Source of the DNA: Phoronis australis
Taxonomy: Eukaryota > Phoronida > Phoronidae
Direction of reading: 5' to 3'
NCBI GenBank assembly: GCA_002633005.1
Contig: NMRA01000418.1
Span: 245,173-309,172, forward strand
Length of the DNA stretch: 64,000 bases
The notes below the pieces were generated by a model, which saw only the letters and a list, made by a program, of their open reading frames with translations, had not been told where the DNA came from and ran no database searches. Position numbers and translations under genes: made by a program. Shown in pieces: positions 11,296 to 23,029 of the stretch (within the stretch, counting starts at the first letter, position 1; each line of letters starts with the position of its first letter).

Positions 11296-11775
11296 NNNNN
11301 NNNNNNNNNNNNNNNNNNNNNNNNNNNNNNNNNNNNNNNNNNNNNNNNNNNNNNNNNNNNNNNNNNNNNNNNNNNNNNNNNNNNNNNNNNNNNNNNNNNN
11401 NNNNNNNNNNNNNNNNNNNNNNNNNNNNNNNNNNNNNNNNNNNNNNNNNNNNNNNNNNNNNNNNNNNNNNNNNNNNNNNNNNNNNNNNNNNNNNNNNNNN
11501 NNNNNNNNNNNNNNNNNNNNNNNNNNNNNNNNNNNNNNNNNNNNNNNNNNNNNNNNNNNNNNNNNNNNNNNNNNNNNNNNNNNNNNNNNNNNNNNNNNNN
11601 NNNNNNNNNNNNNNNNNNNNNNNNNNNNNNNNNNNNNNNNNNNNNNNNNNNNNNNNNNNNNNNNNNNNNNNNNNNNNNNNNNNNNNNNNNNNNNNNNNNN
11701 NNNNNNNNNNNNNNNNNNNNNNNNNNNNNNNNNNNNNNNNNNNNNNNNNNNNNNNNNNNNNNNNNNNNNNNNNNN
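11296..11775. other. Assembly gap (480 n)
   Basis: This is an unbroken run of n. It begins within a poly-C run at the end of a MITE fragment, a sequence type that is difficult to assemble. Any frame reported across it is meaningless. Confidence 1.
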
Positions 11776-13304
11776 AACACAAAACAGTAAGCTATAAACG
11801 AGGCATAATTTATCAATGGCCCCATGGACTACTGCAAGGGGTCACGTACTGCATTGTAAAATTGTGGGGATACTCCAGTTTTTAAAAGATTCTGAGTCAC
11901 TTCCATTCAGTAGCGTCAAGACGTGATTTATTTGTCGCTCGTCGACAATATGTTAAATAACCATCACCTCTACACCACTGGATCGCATGAAATCCGCACA
12001 GCTAATATTGATACCACGAACTCCGAAGAGAATCACGCGGCATTCGTACCACTTGCAGTCTTTTCCTCCCCCTTCGCCATTACGAATTGTATGGTGCCGT
12101 AGTCATGCCACTCGCAGTCTGTCCTTCAACCTTTCGCCATCAATTTTGTGACCGTTCCCGTCGTCAAATGCCAAGTCTAATTTAATTCCTCCCCCGAAAA
12201 TCCTAGCACTCAATGTAAATAAGAAACATATTCGACACAAAAGCACAACCTTGACAAAAACCTGCGAGGAAATCAAGCCATGAGTGCAGGTTCAGCGGTC
12301 AGTGGTAGCATATGCAGGGGTAACCCCCCCGGACATTTAATGACTCAATAACCGCAGTCCACCCGAGGTCCAGCCTAGGCCAGTCTTAGGATGAGCCACA
12401 ACCCAACCGAGTTCAGAACGCGTCCGGGCGAAGCCTGACCTCACTCCGGTTGAAGGTCACCCGAGGCCTCACTAAGGCTGAAGTGCGTTCGATGGGAAGC
12501 TACTTTCGATCAGCAATGTAGTTGACTTGATAACCTGAATTAAGAACGTAATAAGTTACAAAACTTGACTTGAAACCAATTTAGACTTAAAATGTAGAAA
12601 AATGTGAATCATTTCGTGACACATAATACTAAGCCTTGAACAGCAATTGCCAGTCAAACAAAAACAGCTCCAAATTATTTCAAGGATTTTTTAGCTTGTT
12701 GTAAGATCACCTGAATGGGAAATTCACAGTAAAATAATTCGACGAAAATTGAACAAAGTACCTTTTTGTAGCAACGTTTGTCAGAATGTGTCAACGTTAA
12801 ATCTCCACAAATTGTACAAAGTAACAGGTTGAACATTCCTTCCTGTTCATCAAAAGTCGCCATGCTATCGGTGCCACCAGAAATGAGATGAAGTCCAACG
12901 GGATTTGTGAACACATTTATCATTCAATAAGTAAAAACTGCGACGCTGAAATTTGGTGAAAACTGTTGAATCGTGCTGAATATTGCGTAAAGACATGTCT
13001 CACTAAATTTCACAGTAAGTTGTTGTCAAAAATTTTTTACACTAAGTTTTACACTTGTGACGTATCCTGCTGTCCTCCACTATTGCCGACGCGATCCAAA
13101 CAAAGTGACCGAAATTTCGCCATAAAAATTGCAATAAAGCTGTACTGTTTGCTTTGATTTTGATAGATTTTCGATTTTAACTGAGTAAAATGCACTACCT
13201 CTCCGATGACAGCAAATACTTTTTCAAAACGAGAAAAATTTGGTTCGAACATAACAGGAACTAAACACAAATGCTATTTTAACACAATAAACAAATGTAT
13301 TCAA
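11776..13304. other. Non-coding stretch with a short local duplication
   Basis: Around 12029-12145 a block containing CACTTGCAGTC...CCTTCGCCAT is repeated as CACTCGCAGTC...CTTTCGCCAT about 75 bases later. The region 12350-12490 is comparatively GC-rich. No exon or known element is recognised. Confidence 0.45.
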
Positions 13305-13641
13305 GGACCACTAACTACAAACTATAAATGCACTACGCATACAAACGAATCACGATATATTACTAATAAAACAGAGTAATGAAGACTTTTCGAGCAAGCG
13401 ATAACACATTCAGTTACAAGGAAAAAATGGCGGCGTTGAGGACAAGTTCCTGAACTGATGGGCCGGAAATGTGGGTACAAAACCGATAACAGCCGGTAAT
13501 TATACGCTTACAGAGAAAGGTCAAATACTGTTAAAAATCGCTTTTGGCAAGAAAGGCGGAAAGAATATAAGGAAAGGTAGTCGAAAATAAGATTTTATTT
13601 AATAAGTATATTCGGATACTGGAACCACATGGGCATTGTGA
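13305..13641. repeat. Dispersed repeat X, uninterrupted copy (empty site for the THAP element)
   Basis: The sequence from ACTAACTACAAACTATAAATG to GGAACCACATGGGCA is present inverted at 49080-48931 plus 46213-46010, where a 2.7-kb THAP-type transposon splits it. Here the same point reads GTTGAGGACAAGTTCC with no insertion, so this copy preserves the ancestral target. Confidence 0.85.
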
Positions 13642-13654
13642 GACAAGGACTTTA

Positions 13655-14200
13655 AAGAATGCATCTACTATGTTAAATAGGCTGAAAACAAAATCTAATT
13701 AGGTGTTTTACTTTGATAAAACTGGCCACATTATATTACCTACCATGATGGAATTCTATTTTCGTTATCAGCATTTCAAGGAAACGTGCAAGTGTTTATT
13801 GAAGTTGACCAACCTTAAAATTGCGAAATCGAAACTGGCGTGTATTTACACGTACATGTAGACTGTTTGTGACTTGAGTTGGTAATTCATCAGTGAGATG
13901 AGCTGACAGCTGAAGCTTGTTGCAGTTTGCAGAATCGAGCATTGCATGTAAACAGACCGTGCGTGGTGGTGACAGCCTTTCAAACAGACACGCTTTCGAA
14001 AACGGAAACTCAAACCTCATATATTTTGCTCCATACACAGCGAGGGTCTTTAAACAGATCATTTTGTCAATTAGCGGTACCCGTTACCTTAAAAAGGGAA
14101 ACTGTCATCGAAGAAGTAAAAAAGTGGGTTATTTTTGAAAAACGGACAATCTCCAGTTCATTTTTGGAAAGTTATGATGCCGTTATATGCGACTGATTAC
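13655..14200. repeat. Dispersed repeat Y, copy 1
   Basis: This is directly repeated at about 52012-52560 (shared blocks AAACTGGCCACATTATATT, GAAGTTGACCAACCTTAAAA and TCAAACCTCATATATTTTGC). On the minus strand both copies keep a short open frame ending in FRFRNFKVGQLQ and a stop. The copies differ there by an in-frame 6-base indel. The function is unknown. Confidence 0.75.
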
Positions 14201-14539
14201 ATCGACTGAAATTGAGCACACCCTGAATAAAGCTTCGTTATATCCATGAGCGTCAATAGTTATAGCTCAGTGGTTGCACCTCCATTACATGTACAACGTG
14301 TTCTCTGTGTCCGTCATACGGAATATCTTAAGGAAATCTAGAGATTTGCAAAATCACTCTAAAATGGTGTTTCCATAAAGTTTTATTTCAACATTTAACG
14401 GAACAGTGGATGCAACTGTTGAAGGAATATCAGTATAAACAGCAAATTACAAATAACCATTTAACAAAAACCTTTTAAAGTTAAAACTATAAAAATATTA
14501 AGCGAAGCCAACATAAAAAAACAAAAATTAGCATCAAAC
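14201..14539. other. No recognised feature
   Basis: AT-rich DNA between repeat Y and a diverged tandem array. I see no exon. Confidence 0.4.
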
Positions 14540-15140
14540 TAGAGGAACAACAAGCAAAAAGTAAATTCTAACAACATGTTCATCAAACAAGTAACATTTG
14601 AACATCATACCAACAAAAGATGACACGCTTGTGAAACAAATCCCTTTCACGAAAAACAAATATTGTTTTCTCAAAACACTACGTATTTTTCTCAACACAA
14701 GAAAACGATACGGTTTTAACAATGGAGACTTTCATTGTTGTGCTACTGTAAAAGAGTAAATCAAATGGAATGTGTAAATAAATAACAAGCAAAATAAATA
14801 GAGTAATATTCCAAAAAACAATAAACATCTTCATCAAACAAACAATGAACTAACATTATATCAACAAATGTGTGACGTTTGTAAAAACACAATACGATTT
14901 TCTAAATGTAAATATTACGTTCACAAAACAATTATAGGTATTTTGCTGAGCACTAGAATTTCATTACTGCATTAACATAAACGTACTCTACTGCCTGTCT
15001 TCGTGACAGTTGCGGACTATAAATGAGTTGTAATGACCAAGTAAATAACAAGCAAAACACAATCAATTCTAATAATTAATTAACACGTTCTACAACCAAC
15101 TAACCATTGAACACTTAAGGCATGTAAAAAATAAAACCTG
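14540..15140. repeat. Diverged ~250-bp tandem repeat, about 2.5 units
   Basis: AACAAGCAAAA is followed by a CTAA/CATCAAACAA/AACATT series three times, starting near 14549, 14785 and 15049. Each unit contains CATCAAACAA or its variant and then a TGTGACG-TTTGTAAAA or similar block. The units are AT-rich and well diverged. I see no coding potential. Confidence 0.55.
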
Positions 15141-15850
15141 GTTTATGAAAAACACATGCTAGGTTATCAAGTCATCACGCAACTGGAAAATTTGGCGGAG
15201 AATTGTAAAAAAATAATACAGTTTTAACGTTTTCTGTGTCGCGCAGGTTATGGCGTAGGAATGTTCAAAATGAAAAGTGCCTGCCCCTGATGACGTCAAG
15301 TCTTCAAAAGGTCGTGTAGGCCTTCACCGTTACAACAAAGGCTGCCCCGAGTACAATTTCGTTTGGAATGTCGTTGCGTCCAGCCGACACTGCAAGAAGA
15401 CGTCAATAGCATGTACATATACAATCATTTTTAAAATTTTGAATAAATTGTTTGCCTGGTAACCTCACACAGTGCTCAATGTTCTGAAAGGGCCCAGTCC
15501 AGCACCCATCCCAATACGATGCACATTAAAGAGCAGTGTGGGTTGGGTCAGATCCTTAGAATTAAAACGAATTTTGTTTGATGAAGATATTGAGGCGTTG
15601 TTCATTTTAATGATATGCTGTGAACTCCAGTAACCTGAAATAAACACTGGGTGATCATGAATGAAAATATTTTTTGACAAAGGCCAGTGGTTGAACAAGG
15701 TCAGAAGTGATGAGTTACTAGCAACTGCCGAACATCCAACAAGTTGTAGAGATACATGTACCTCAAGTGTGATAGGCTACCTGAACGAGGATGAAAGGCA
15801 CAAAAACTTATGGCAGCGTGCAGGCCAGACTTGCCCATTCAGCTATTGAT

Positions 15851-16470
15851 TTAATAGGATATTGAGATATAATGTACAGTATAAGGATATAGTGTGTTGT
15901 TACGGCCAAATGTGAGGTACATGTACTTGAGGACAAAGTTCATGTTTTACAACAATGTCCTGTTTACCTCGAGCTTAGAACAGGTATGATCAATACTTTA
16001 AACGCACTGGAGAATATAGGACACTGTCAAGTGGAAAGTGCTCCGCTAAATCTTCACACGGGATATCAACATGTTCCAATGATAATGATGAAGAAGGCAA
16101 AACTTGATAGACTCGCAGATTGTTGTCAAGACCTACTTGTAAGAAGTAATACCGTTTGGTACTCATAATTTTAATTCTTCCTACTTGTAAGGTTTCTAAT
16201 ACATCTAGAAAGACACTGGCAGTGCATTGCATTCCTGAAAATGTTTGAAAAGAATAAAAATAAAATTGATCTACCTATCTGCCTTTTTTGTCCTCCATAA
16301 ATGTGAAAATTATGAAAAGATTGAAGGGGAAATTAGTTTAAGTAGATTGAATTTTATGTAATTATTGCGATATATATCATAACTTTGTTTAGAGACATCA
16401 GATATTCATTGGAGGCAGCAAAGTAATCTATTCTATAGCCAAGTTAACTTAAGATGTTCCTGAAAATTAA
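15851..16470. repeat. 620-bp block duplicated at 16987-17606, next to a lone n
   Basis: The two blocks are virtually identical (one early difference: AATGTACAG versus AATGTTCAG) with an offset of 1136. A single n at 16471 abuts the first. The neighbouring true tandem units are visibly diverged, so near-identity here points to an unmerged contig overlap or two haplotypes. Confidence 0.8.
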
Positions 16471-16471
16471 N

Positions 16472-16986
16472 GAAGACATGTGTTCGCCGTGGTTTTGATG
16501 CCAAATATCTATTCTACTAAGATAGATCAAACCCATGATTAAGTTTCAAAGAGTAAAATTTGGCTTCAGCTGAGATTGACTCATTCAAACCTGGGCAAGT
16601 TATCCATGTTTTCTGCTTGTATGACCCCATGACCCTTCAAACCCCAAAATGTTGAATTTAAGGTGCAACTTGACACTTTTATTTTTCATTTTTAGGAAGA
16701 CAATGGATGACTTTATACAAAACAGTAGCTATTTCATTTTCTAGCAGCTTCTGTAATTTCCTACGTCACAAAAACTGTGATTATTGGGGTAAGTTCTGAT
16801 AGTGGTTTTCAGTGAAAACTGATGTACCCGACTTTTAAGCTACCTAACGCGATAGAATTTGTTTAAAGTGCATTTTATTAATTACCATAAGAAAGTAAAC
16901 AAAAATGCATAATATGATCCAAATCCGTCACATAGGGTTTATCACCCCTGCATGGATTTTTGCCTGGTCTGAAGTGTACTGCACTC
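16472..16986. other. Sequence between the n and the second copy of the 620-bp block
   Basis: This roughly 515-bp stretch has no counterpart in the other tandem units. It may be a haplotype-specific insertion at the start of the second contig. No exon is visible. Confidence 0.45.
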
Positions 16987-18517
16987 TTAATAGGATATTG
17001 AGATATAATGTTCAGTATAAGGATATAGTGTGTTGTTACGGCCAAATGTGAGGTACATGTACTTGAGGACAAAGTTCATGTTTTACAACAATGTCCTGTT
17101 TACCTCGAGCTTAGAACAGGTATGATCAATACTTTAAACGCACTGGAGAATATAGGACACTGTCAAGTGGAAAGTGCTCCGCTAAATCTTCACACGGGAT
17201 ATCAACATGTTCCAATGATAATGATGAAGAAGGCAAAACTTGATAGACTCGCAGATTGTTGTCAAGACCTACTTGTAAGAAGTAATACCGTTTGGTACTC
17301 ATAATTTTAATTCTTCCTACTTGTAAGGTTTCTAATACATCTAGAAAGACACTGGCAGTGCATTGCATTCCTGAAAATGTTTGAAAAGAATAAAAATAAA
17401 ATTGATCTACCTATCTGCCTTTTTTGTCCTCCATAAATGTGAAAATTATGAAAAGATTGAAGGGGAAATTAGTTTAAGTAGATTGAATTTTATGTAATTA
17501 TTGCGATATATATCATAACTTTGTTTAGAGACATCAGATATTCATTGGAGGCAGCAAAGTAATCTATTCTATAGCCAAGTTAACTTAAGATGTTCCTGAA
17601 AATTAATTTTACACAATTTATATGGCCAAGGATACCCTTTCATTCGTCACATCTGTGCAAAGCCTCTCTGCAACACCAATTGCATGGTACACTGTTCTGA
17701 GTTAGTTATCATCTTCATTAGGTCACCAATAATGTCAATAATCTATTACGGTACTAAAAGCTGATATGCAAATTGGTCAGGCAAACCAAGGCTTATGCGT
17801 AGGCTCGATATCTAAGCATTCCCTTATTTTCATGGCCTGTCTTTGATGCTGACCAAACGTTCAACCCGACGAAAGCACACAAGATACTGTTGCGGCACGC
17901 TGCCTTGTGAGCATTATACAGCTTATTTCATAGCATAGTAGCTCTGCTTCTGCAAGGCGTAAATGTGAAATTCGAAGCGAAAGTATAAAACATTGAAGTA
18001 GGAATATATTAAAATTTAAAAACGGAAGCTTAATTAATCAAGACTATTGTCTTCGTATCGACAAGATTAGTAGTTGAAGAAAAAACGTTTTGGACTCAAC
18101 AAATCAGAGTAAAAACGAATGAAAACACATTTCGTATTCACTCAACGTTCAGGGTAAATGGACCTTCATAGGAAATGCCTTTTTGAGCATAAGCCTTTCA
18201 GCATTAGGGCACGGTACAATTTCGATTTCCCAATTCCTTAAACTACTTCGGCAACATATGAAAAATATGTTAGATAATGGTAAAATAGTTTGACGAGGCG
18301 TACGTGTAAAATAATGAGAAACTCCTTACACGCGTCTGCTGTTATTCATCAAACTGTCAACAGGACAGCTGACCAAGAAACATTGAGTTCATAGGAGAAG
18401 ATTTGCAGTTTGAAGTACTAAAATGCCTTGATAAGAAAATGTTATTAATGGTTCTCGTGAAAGTGGTATATTAGTGAACACAATTAATTTTTGAACTACA
18501 GAAAAATATCAACATAC

Positions 18518-18553
18518 CTCCACCACCTCCATTTGCAGTTGGCTTAATTGTAT
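18518..18553 (-). CDS. 36-nt hinge mini-exon (type 2, unit C)
   Basis: The minus-strand acceptor GGTTTACAG and donor GTATGT flank 36 bases reading (G)AT-TIKPTANGGGG-(G), phase 1 at both ends. The frame, acceptor and donor are the same as in the units at 20.3 and 22.4 kb. It is one of three near-identical repeats created by tandem duplication. Each would lengthen the receptor stalk by 12 residues. Confidence 0.65.
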
Positions 18554-20340
18554 CTGTAAACCATAACTTAGTTTTACAAAAAGTATTCTAATACATGAAA
18601 CTTGAATCTCCACACAAATGGAAACCCAAGTGGTTAATCGTTACTGTTAGTAAATAACAAGAACAACGGGGAATACTAAAGTGCGTACAGGATTGCACCG
18701 CGAACGGTGTGCTTCTAGAGTACTAATTTATATCCGAAAATGACCACTGAATGACGCAAAATATTTCAATTTCATATGAAAATGGCAATATGTCATCGTT
18801 TCTTTAATAGAAAGCAGTTTCCCAAATTTCAGACAAAAACGGATAGAGTGTGTTGTTACGGCCAAATGTGAGGTAATTGAGGACAAAGTTCATGTTTTAC
18901 AACAATGTCCTGTTTACCTCGAGCTTAGATCAGATATGATCAATACTTTAAACGCACTGGAGAATATAGGACACTGTCAAGTGGAAAGTGCTCCGCTAAA
19001 TCTGCACACGGGATATCAACAATGTTCCAATGATAATGATGAAGAAGGCAAATTTTGATAGACTCGCAGATTGTTGCCAAGACCTACTTGGAAGAAGTAA
19101 TACCGTTTGATACTCATAATTTTAATTGTTCCTACTTGTAAGGTTTCTAAGACATCTAGAAAGACACTGGCAGTGCATTGCATTCTTGGAAATGTTTGAA
19201 AAGAATAAGAATAAAATTGATCTACCTATCTGCCTTCTTTTGTCCTCCAAAAATGTGAAAATTATGAAAAGATTGAAGGGGAAATTAGTTTAAGTAGATT
19301 GTATTTTATGTAACTATTTCGATATATATCATAACTTTGTTTATTATTAGAGACATCAGATATTCATTGGAGGCAGCAAAGTAATGTATTCTATAGCCAA
19401 GTTAACTTAAGATGTTCCTGAAAATTAATTTTGCACAATTTATATGGCCAAGGATACCCCTTCATTCGTCACATCAATGCAAGGCCTCTCTGCAACACCA
19501 ATTGCATGGCACACTGTTCTAAGTTAGTTATCATCTTCGTTAGTCACCAATAATGTCAATAATCTATTACGGTACTAAAAGCTGATATGCAAATTGGTCA
19601 GGCAAACCAAGGCTTATGCGTAGACTCGATATCTAAGCATTCCCTCATTTTCATGGACTGTCATTGATGCTGACCAAACGTTCAACCCGACGAAAGCACA
19701 CAAGATACTGTTGCGGCACGCTGCCTTGTGAGCATTATACGGCTTATTTCATAGCATAGTAGCTCTGCTTCTGCAAGGCGTAAATGTGAAATTCGAAGCG
19801 AAAGTATAAAACATTGAAGTAGGAATATATCAAAATTTAAAAACGGAAGCTTAATTAATCAAGACTATTGACTTCGTATCGACAAGAACAGTAGTTGAAG
19901 AGAAAACGTTTTGGACTCAACAAATCAGAGTAAAAACGAATGAAAACACATTTCGTATTGACTCAATATTCAGGGTAAATGCACATTGAAAGGAAATGCC
20001 TTTCTGAGCATAAGCTTTCAGCATTAGGGCACGGTACAATTTCGATTTCCCAATTCCTTAAACTATTTCGGCAACATATGAAAAATATATTAGATAATGC
20101 CAAAATAGTTTGACGAGGCCTATGTGTAAAATAATGAGAAACTCCTTTAAGTTACACGCGTCTGCTGTTATCCATAAAACTGACCACAGGACAGCTGACC
20201 AATAAACATTGAGTTCATAGGGGATTTGCAGTTTGAACTACTTAAATGCGATGATAAGAAAATGTTATTATTGGTTCTCATAAAAGTGGTATTTTAGTGA
20301 ACACAATTAATTTTTGAACTACAGAAAAATATCAACATAC

Positions 20341-20376
20341 CTCCACCACCTCCATTTGCAGTTGGCTTAATTGTAT
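20341..20376 (-). CDS. 36-nt hinge mini-exon (type 2, unit D)
   Basis: Identical in sequence and splice sites to the mini-exon at 18553-18518: acceptor TTTACAG, donor GTATGT, peptide core TIKPTANGGGG, phase 1-1. The unit around it is diverged from its neighbours by scattered substitutions, while the 36 bases and both splice sites are unchanged. That suggests recent duplication, selection or both. Confidence 0.65.
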
Positions 20377-20669
20377 CTGTAAACCATAACTTAGTTTTAC
20401 AAGAAGTATTCTAATACATGATACTTGAATCTCCACACAAATGGAAACCCAGGTGGCAAATCGTTACTGTTAGTAAATAACAAAAACAATAGAGAATGCT
20501 AAAATGCATACAGGAATGCACCGCGAACGGTGTGCTTCTAGGGTACTACTTTATATCCGAAAATGAGCACTGGATAACGCAAAATATTTCGATTCCATCT
20601 GAAAATGGCAATATGTCATCGTTTCTTTGATAGAAAGCAGTTTCATAAATTTCAAACAAATAAGGATAG

Positions 20670-20920
20670 AGTGTGTTGTTACGGCCAAATGTGAGGTACT
20701 TGAGGACAAAGTTCATGTTTTACAACAATGTCCTGTTTACCTCGAGCTTAGATCAGGTATGATCAATACTTTAAACGCACTGGAGAATATAAGACACTGT
20801 CAAGTGGAAAGTGCTCCGCTAAATCTGCCCCGGGATATCAACAATGTTCCAATGACAATGATGAAGAAGGCAAATTTAAATTTGATAAACTCGCTGATTA
20901 TTGCCAAGACCTGCTTATAA
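20670..20920 (+). pseudogene. Non-LTR retrotransposon C-terminal remnant (best-preserved unit)
   Basis: The plus-strand frame reads CVVTAKCEVLEDKVHVLQQC, then PVYLELR. This matches the cysteine/histidine-rich tail that follows the reverse transcriptase in many animal non-LTR elements. Only the last ~80 residues are present, with no reverse transcriptase core, so it is a dead 3' fragment. Equivalents are in each tandem unit near 15891, 17027, 18847 and 22722. It is antisense to the receptor gene. Confidence 0.6.
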
Positions 20921-22392
20921 AAAGTAATACCGTTTGATACTCATCATTTTAATTGTTCTTACTTGTAAGGTTTCTAATACATCCAGAAAGACACTGGTAG
21001 TGTATTGTATTCCTGAAAATGTTTAAAAGGAATAAAAATAAAATTGATCTACCTATATGCCTTCTTCTGTCCTCAATAAATGTGAAAATTAGTAGAAGAT
21101 TGAAGGGGAAATTAGTTTAAGTAGATTGTATTGATGTAACTATTGAGATATATGTCATGACTTTGTTTAGAGACATCAGATATTCATCGGAGGCAGCAAA
21201 GTAATGTATTCTATAGCCAAGTTAATTTACGATGTTACTGAAAATTAATTTTGCATAATTTATATGGCCAAGGATACCCTTTCATTCGTCACATCTGTGA
21301 ATATAAAGCATCTCTGCAACACCAATTGCATGGTACACTGTTCTGAGTTAGTTATCACCTTCATCAGGTCACCAATAATGTCATTAACCTATTACGGTAA
21401 TCAAAGCTGATATGCAAATTGGTCAGGCAAACCAAGGCTTATGCGTAGGCTCGATATTTAAGCATTCCCTTATTTTCATGGCCTGTCATTGATGCTGACC
21501 AAACGTTCAACCCGACAAAAGCACACAAAATACAGTTGCGGCACGCTGTCTTGTGAGCATTATACAGCTTATTTCATAGCATACATGATGGACCTGACAA
21601 GGAAAAATTAAAGATGGTAAACCAGCAGAATGATATTGAGAGATGAAGTCAATCTCTTTACAAAACGAAAAGTCAACCGTAAAAATTTTTAGACAAGTAC
21701 TGATGATGAAGTCACCTTAGAAGCAAACAGTACATCAAACCACGCAAAACTTTCACTGACCAGTGTTTGGTGCTAAGCTCATCAGGCGAATTATGAGAGT
21801 TATTGAAGTCTAAAGTAGCTAAGTTTCTGCAAGGCGTAAATGTGAAAGTCGAAGTGAAAGTAGAAAACATTGAAGTAGGAATATATCAAAATTTAAAAAG
21901 GAAAGCTTAATTAATCAAGACTATTGTCTTCGTATCGACAAGTACAGTAGTTTAAGAGAACACGTTTTGGACTAAACAAATCAGAGTATTAACGAATGAA
22001 CACATTTCGTATCCACTCAATGTTCAGGGTAAATGGACCTCTATAGGAAATGCCTTTCTGAGCATAACCCTTTCAGAATTAGGGCACGGTACAATTTCGA
22101 TTTCCCAATTCCTTAAACTATTTCGGCAACATATGAAAAATATGTTAGATAATAGCAAAATAGTTTGACGAGGCCTACGTGTAAAATAATGAGACGCTCC
22201 TTACACGCGTCTGCTGTTATTCATCAAACTGACCACAGGACAGCTGACCAAGAAACATTGAGTTCATAGGATAAGATTTGCAGTTTGAAGTACTAAAATG
22301 CTTTGATAAGAAAATGTTATTATTGGTTCTTGTGAAAGTGGTATATTAGTGAACACAATTAATTTTTGAACTACAGAAAAATATCAACATAC

Positions 22393-22428
22393 CTCCACCA
22401 CCTCCATTTGCAGTTGGCTTAATTGTAT
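22393..22428 (-). CDS. 36-nt hinge mini-exon (type 2, unit E)
   Basis: Acceptor GGTTTACAG, 36 bases, donor GTATGT on minus. The peptide is again TIKPTANGGGG with a split Asp codon at the start and a split Gly at the end. It belongs to the longest tandem unit, the one that also has the decayed transmembrane segment about 750 bases further along, the same spacing as in copy A. This indicates that the ancestral unit was hinge exon plus transmembrane exon. Confidence 0.65.
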
Positions 22429-23029
22429 CTGTAAACCATAACTTAGTTTTATAAGAAGTATTCTAATACAAGATACTTGAATCTCCACACAAATGGAAAC
22501 CCAAGTGGCAAATCGTTACTGTTAGTAAATAACAAGAACAACAGGGAATGCTAAAATGCATACAGGAATGCACCGCGAACGGTGTGCTTCTAAGGTACTA
22601 ATTTATATCCGAAAATGACCACTGGATGACGCAAAATATTTCGAATCCATCTGAAAATGGCAATATGCCATCGTTTCTTTAATAGAAAGCAGTTTCCCAA
22701 ATTTCAAACAAATAAGGATAGAGTGTGTTGTTACGGCCAAATGTGAGGTATTTCAGGACAAAGTTCATGTTTTACAACAATGTCCTGTTTACCTCGAGCT
22801 TAGATCAGGTACGATCAATACTTAAAACGCACTGGAGAATATAGGACACTGTCAAGTGGAAAGTGCTCCGCTAAATCTGCCTCCGCGATATCAACAATGT
22901 TCCAATGATAATGATGAAGAAGGCAAATTTAAACTTGATAAACTCGCTGATTATTACCAAGACCTGCTTATAAAAAGTAATACCGTTTGATACTCATCAT
23001 TTTAATTGTTCTTGCAGTTTCCCAAATTT

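Noticed and set aside
11181-11885. Long open frames over the gap
   Set aside because: They consist almost entirely of unknown bases.
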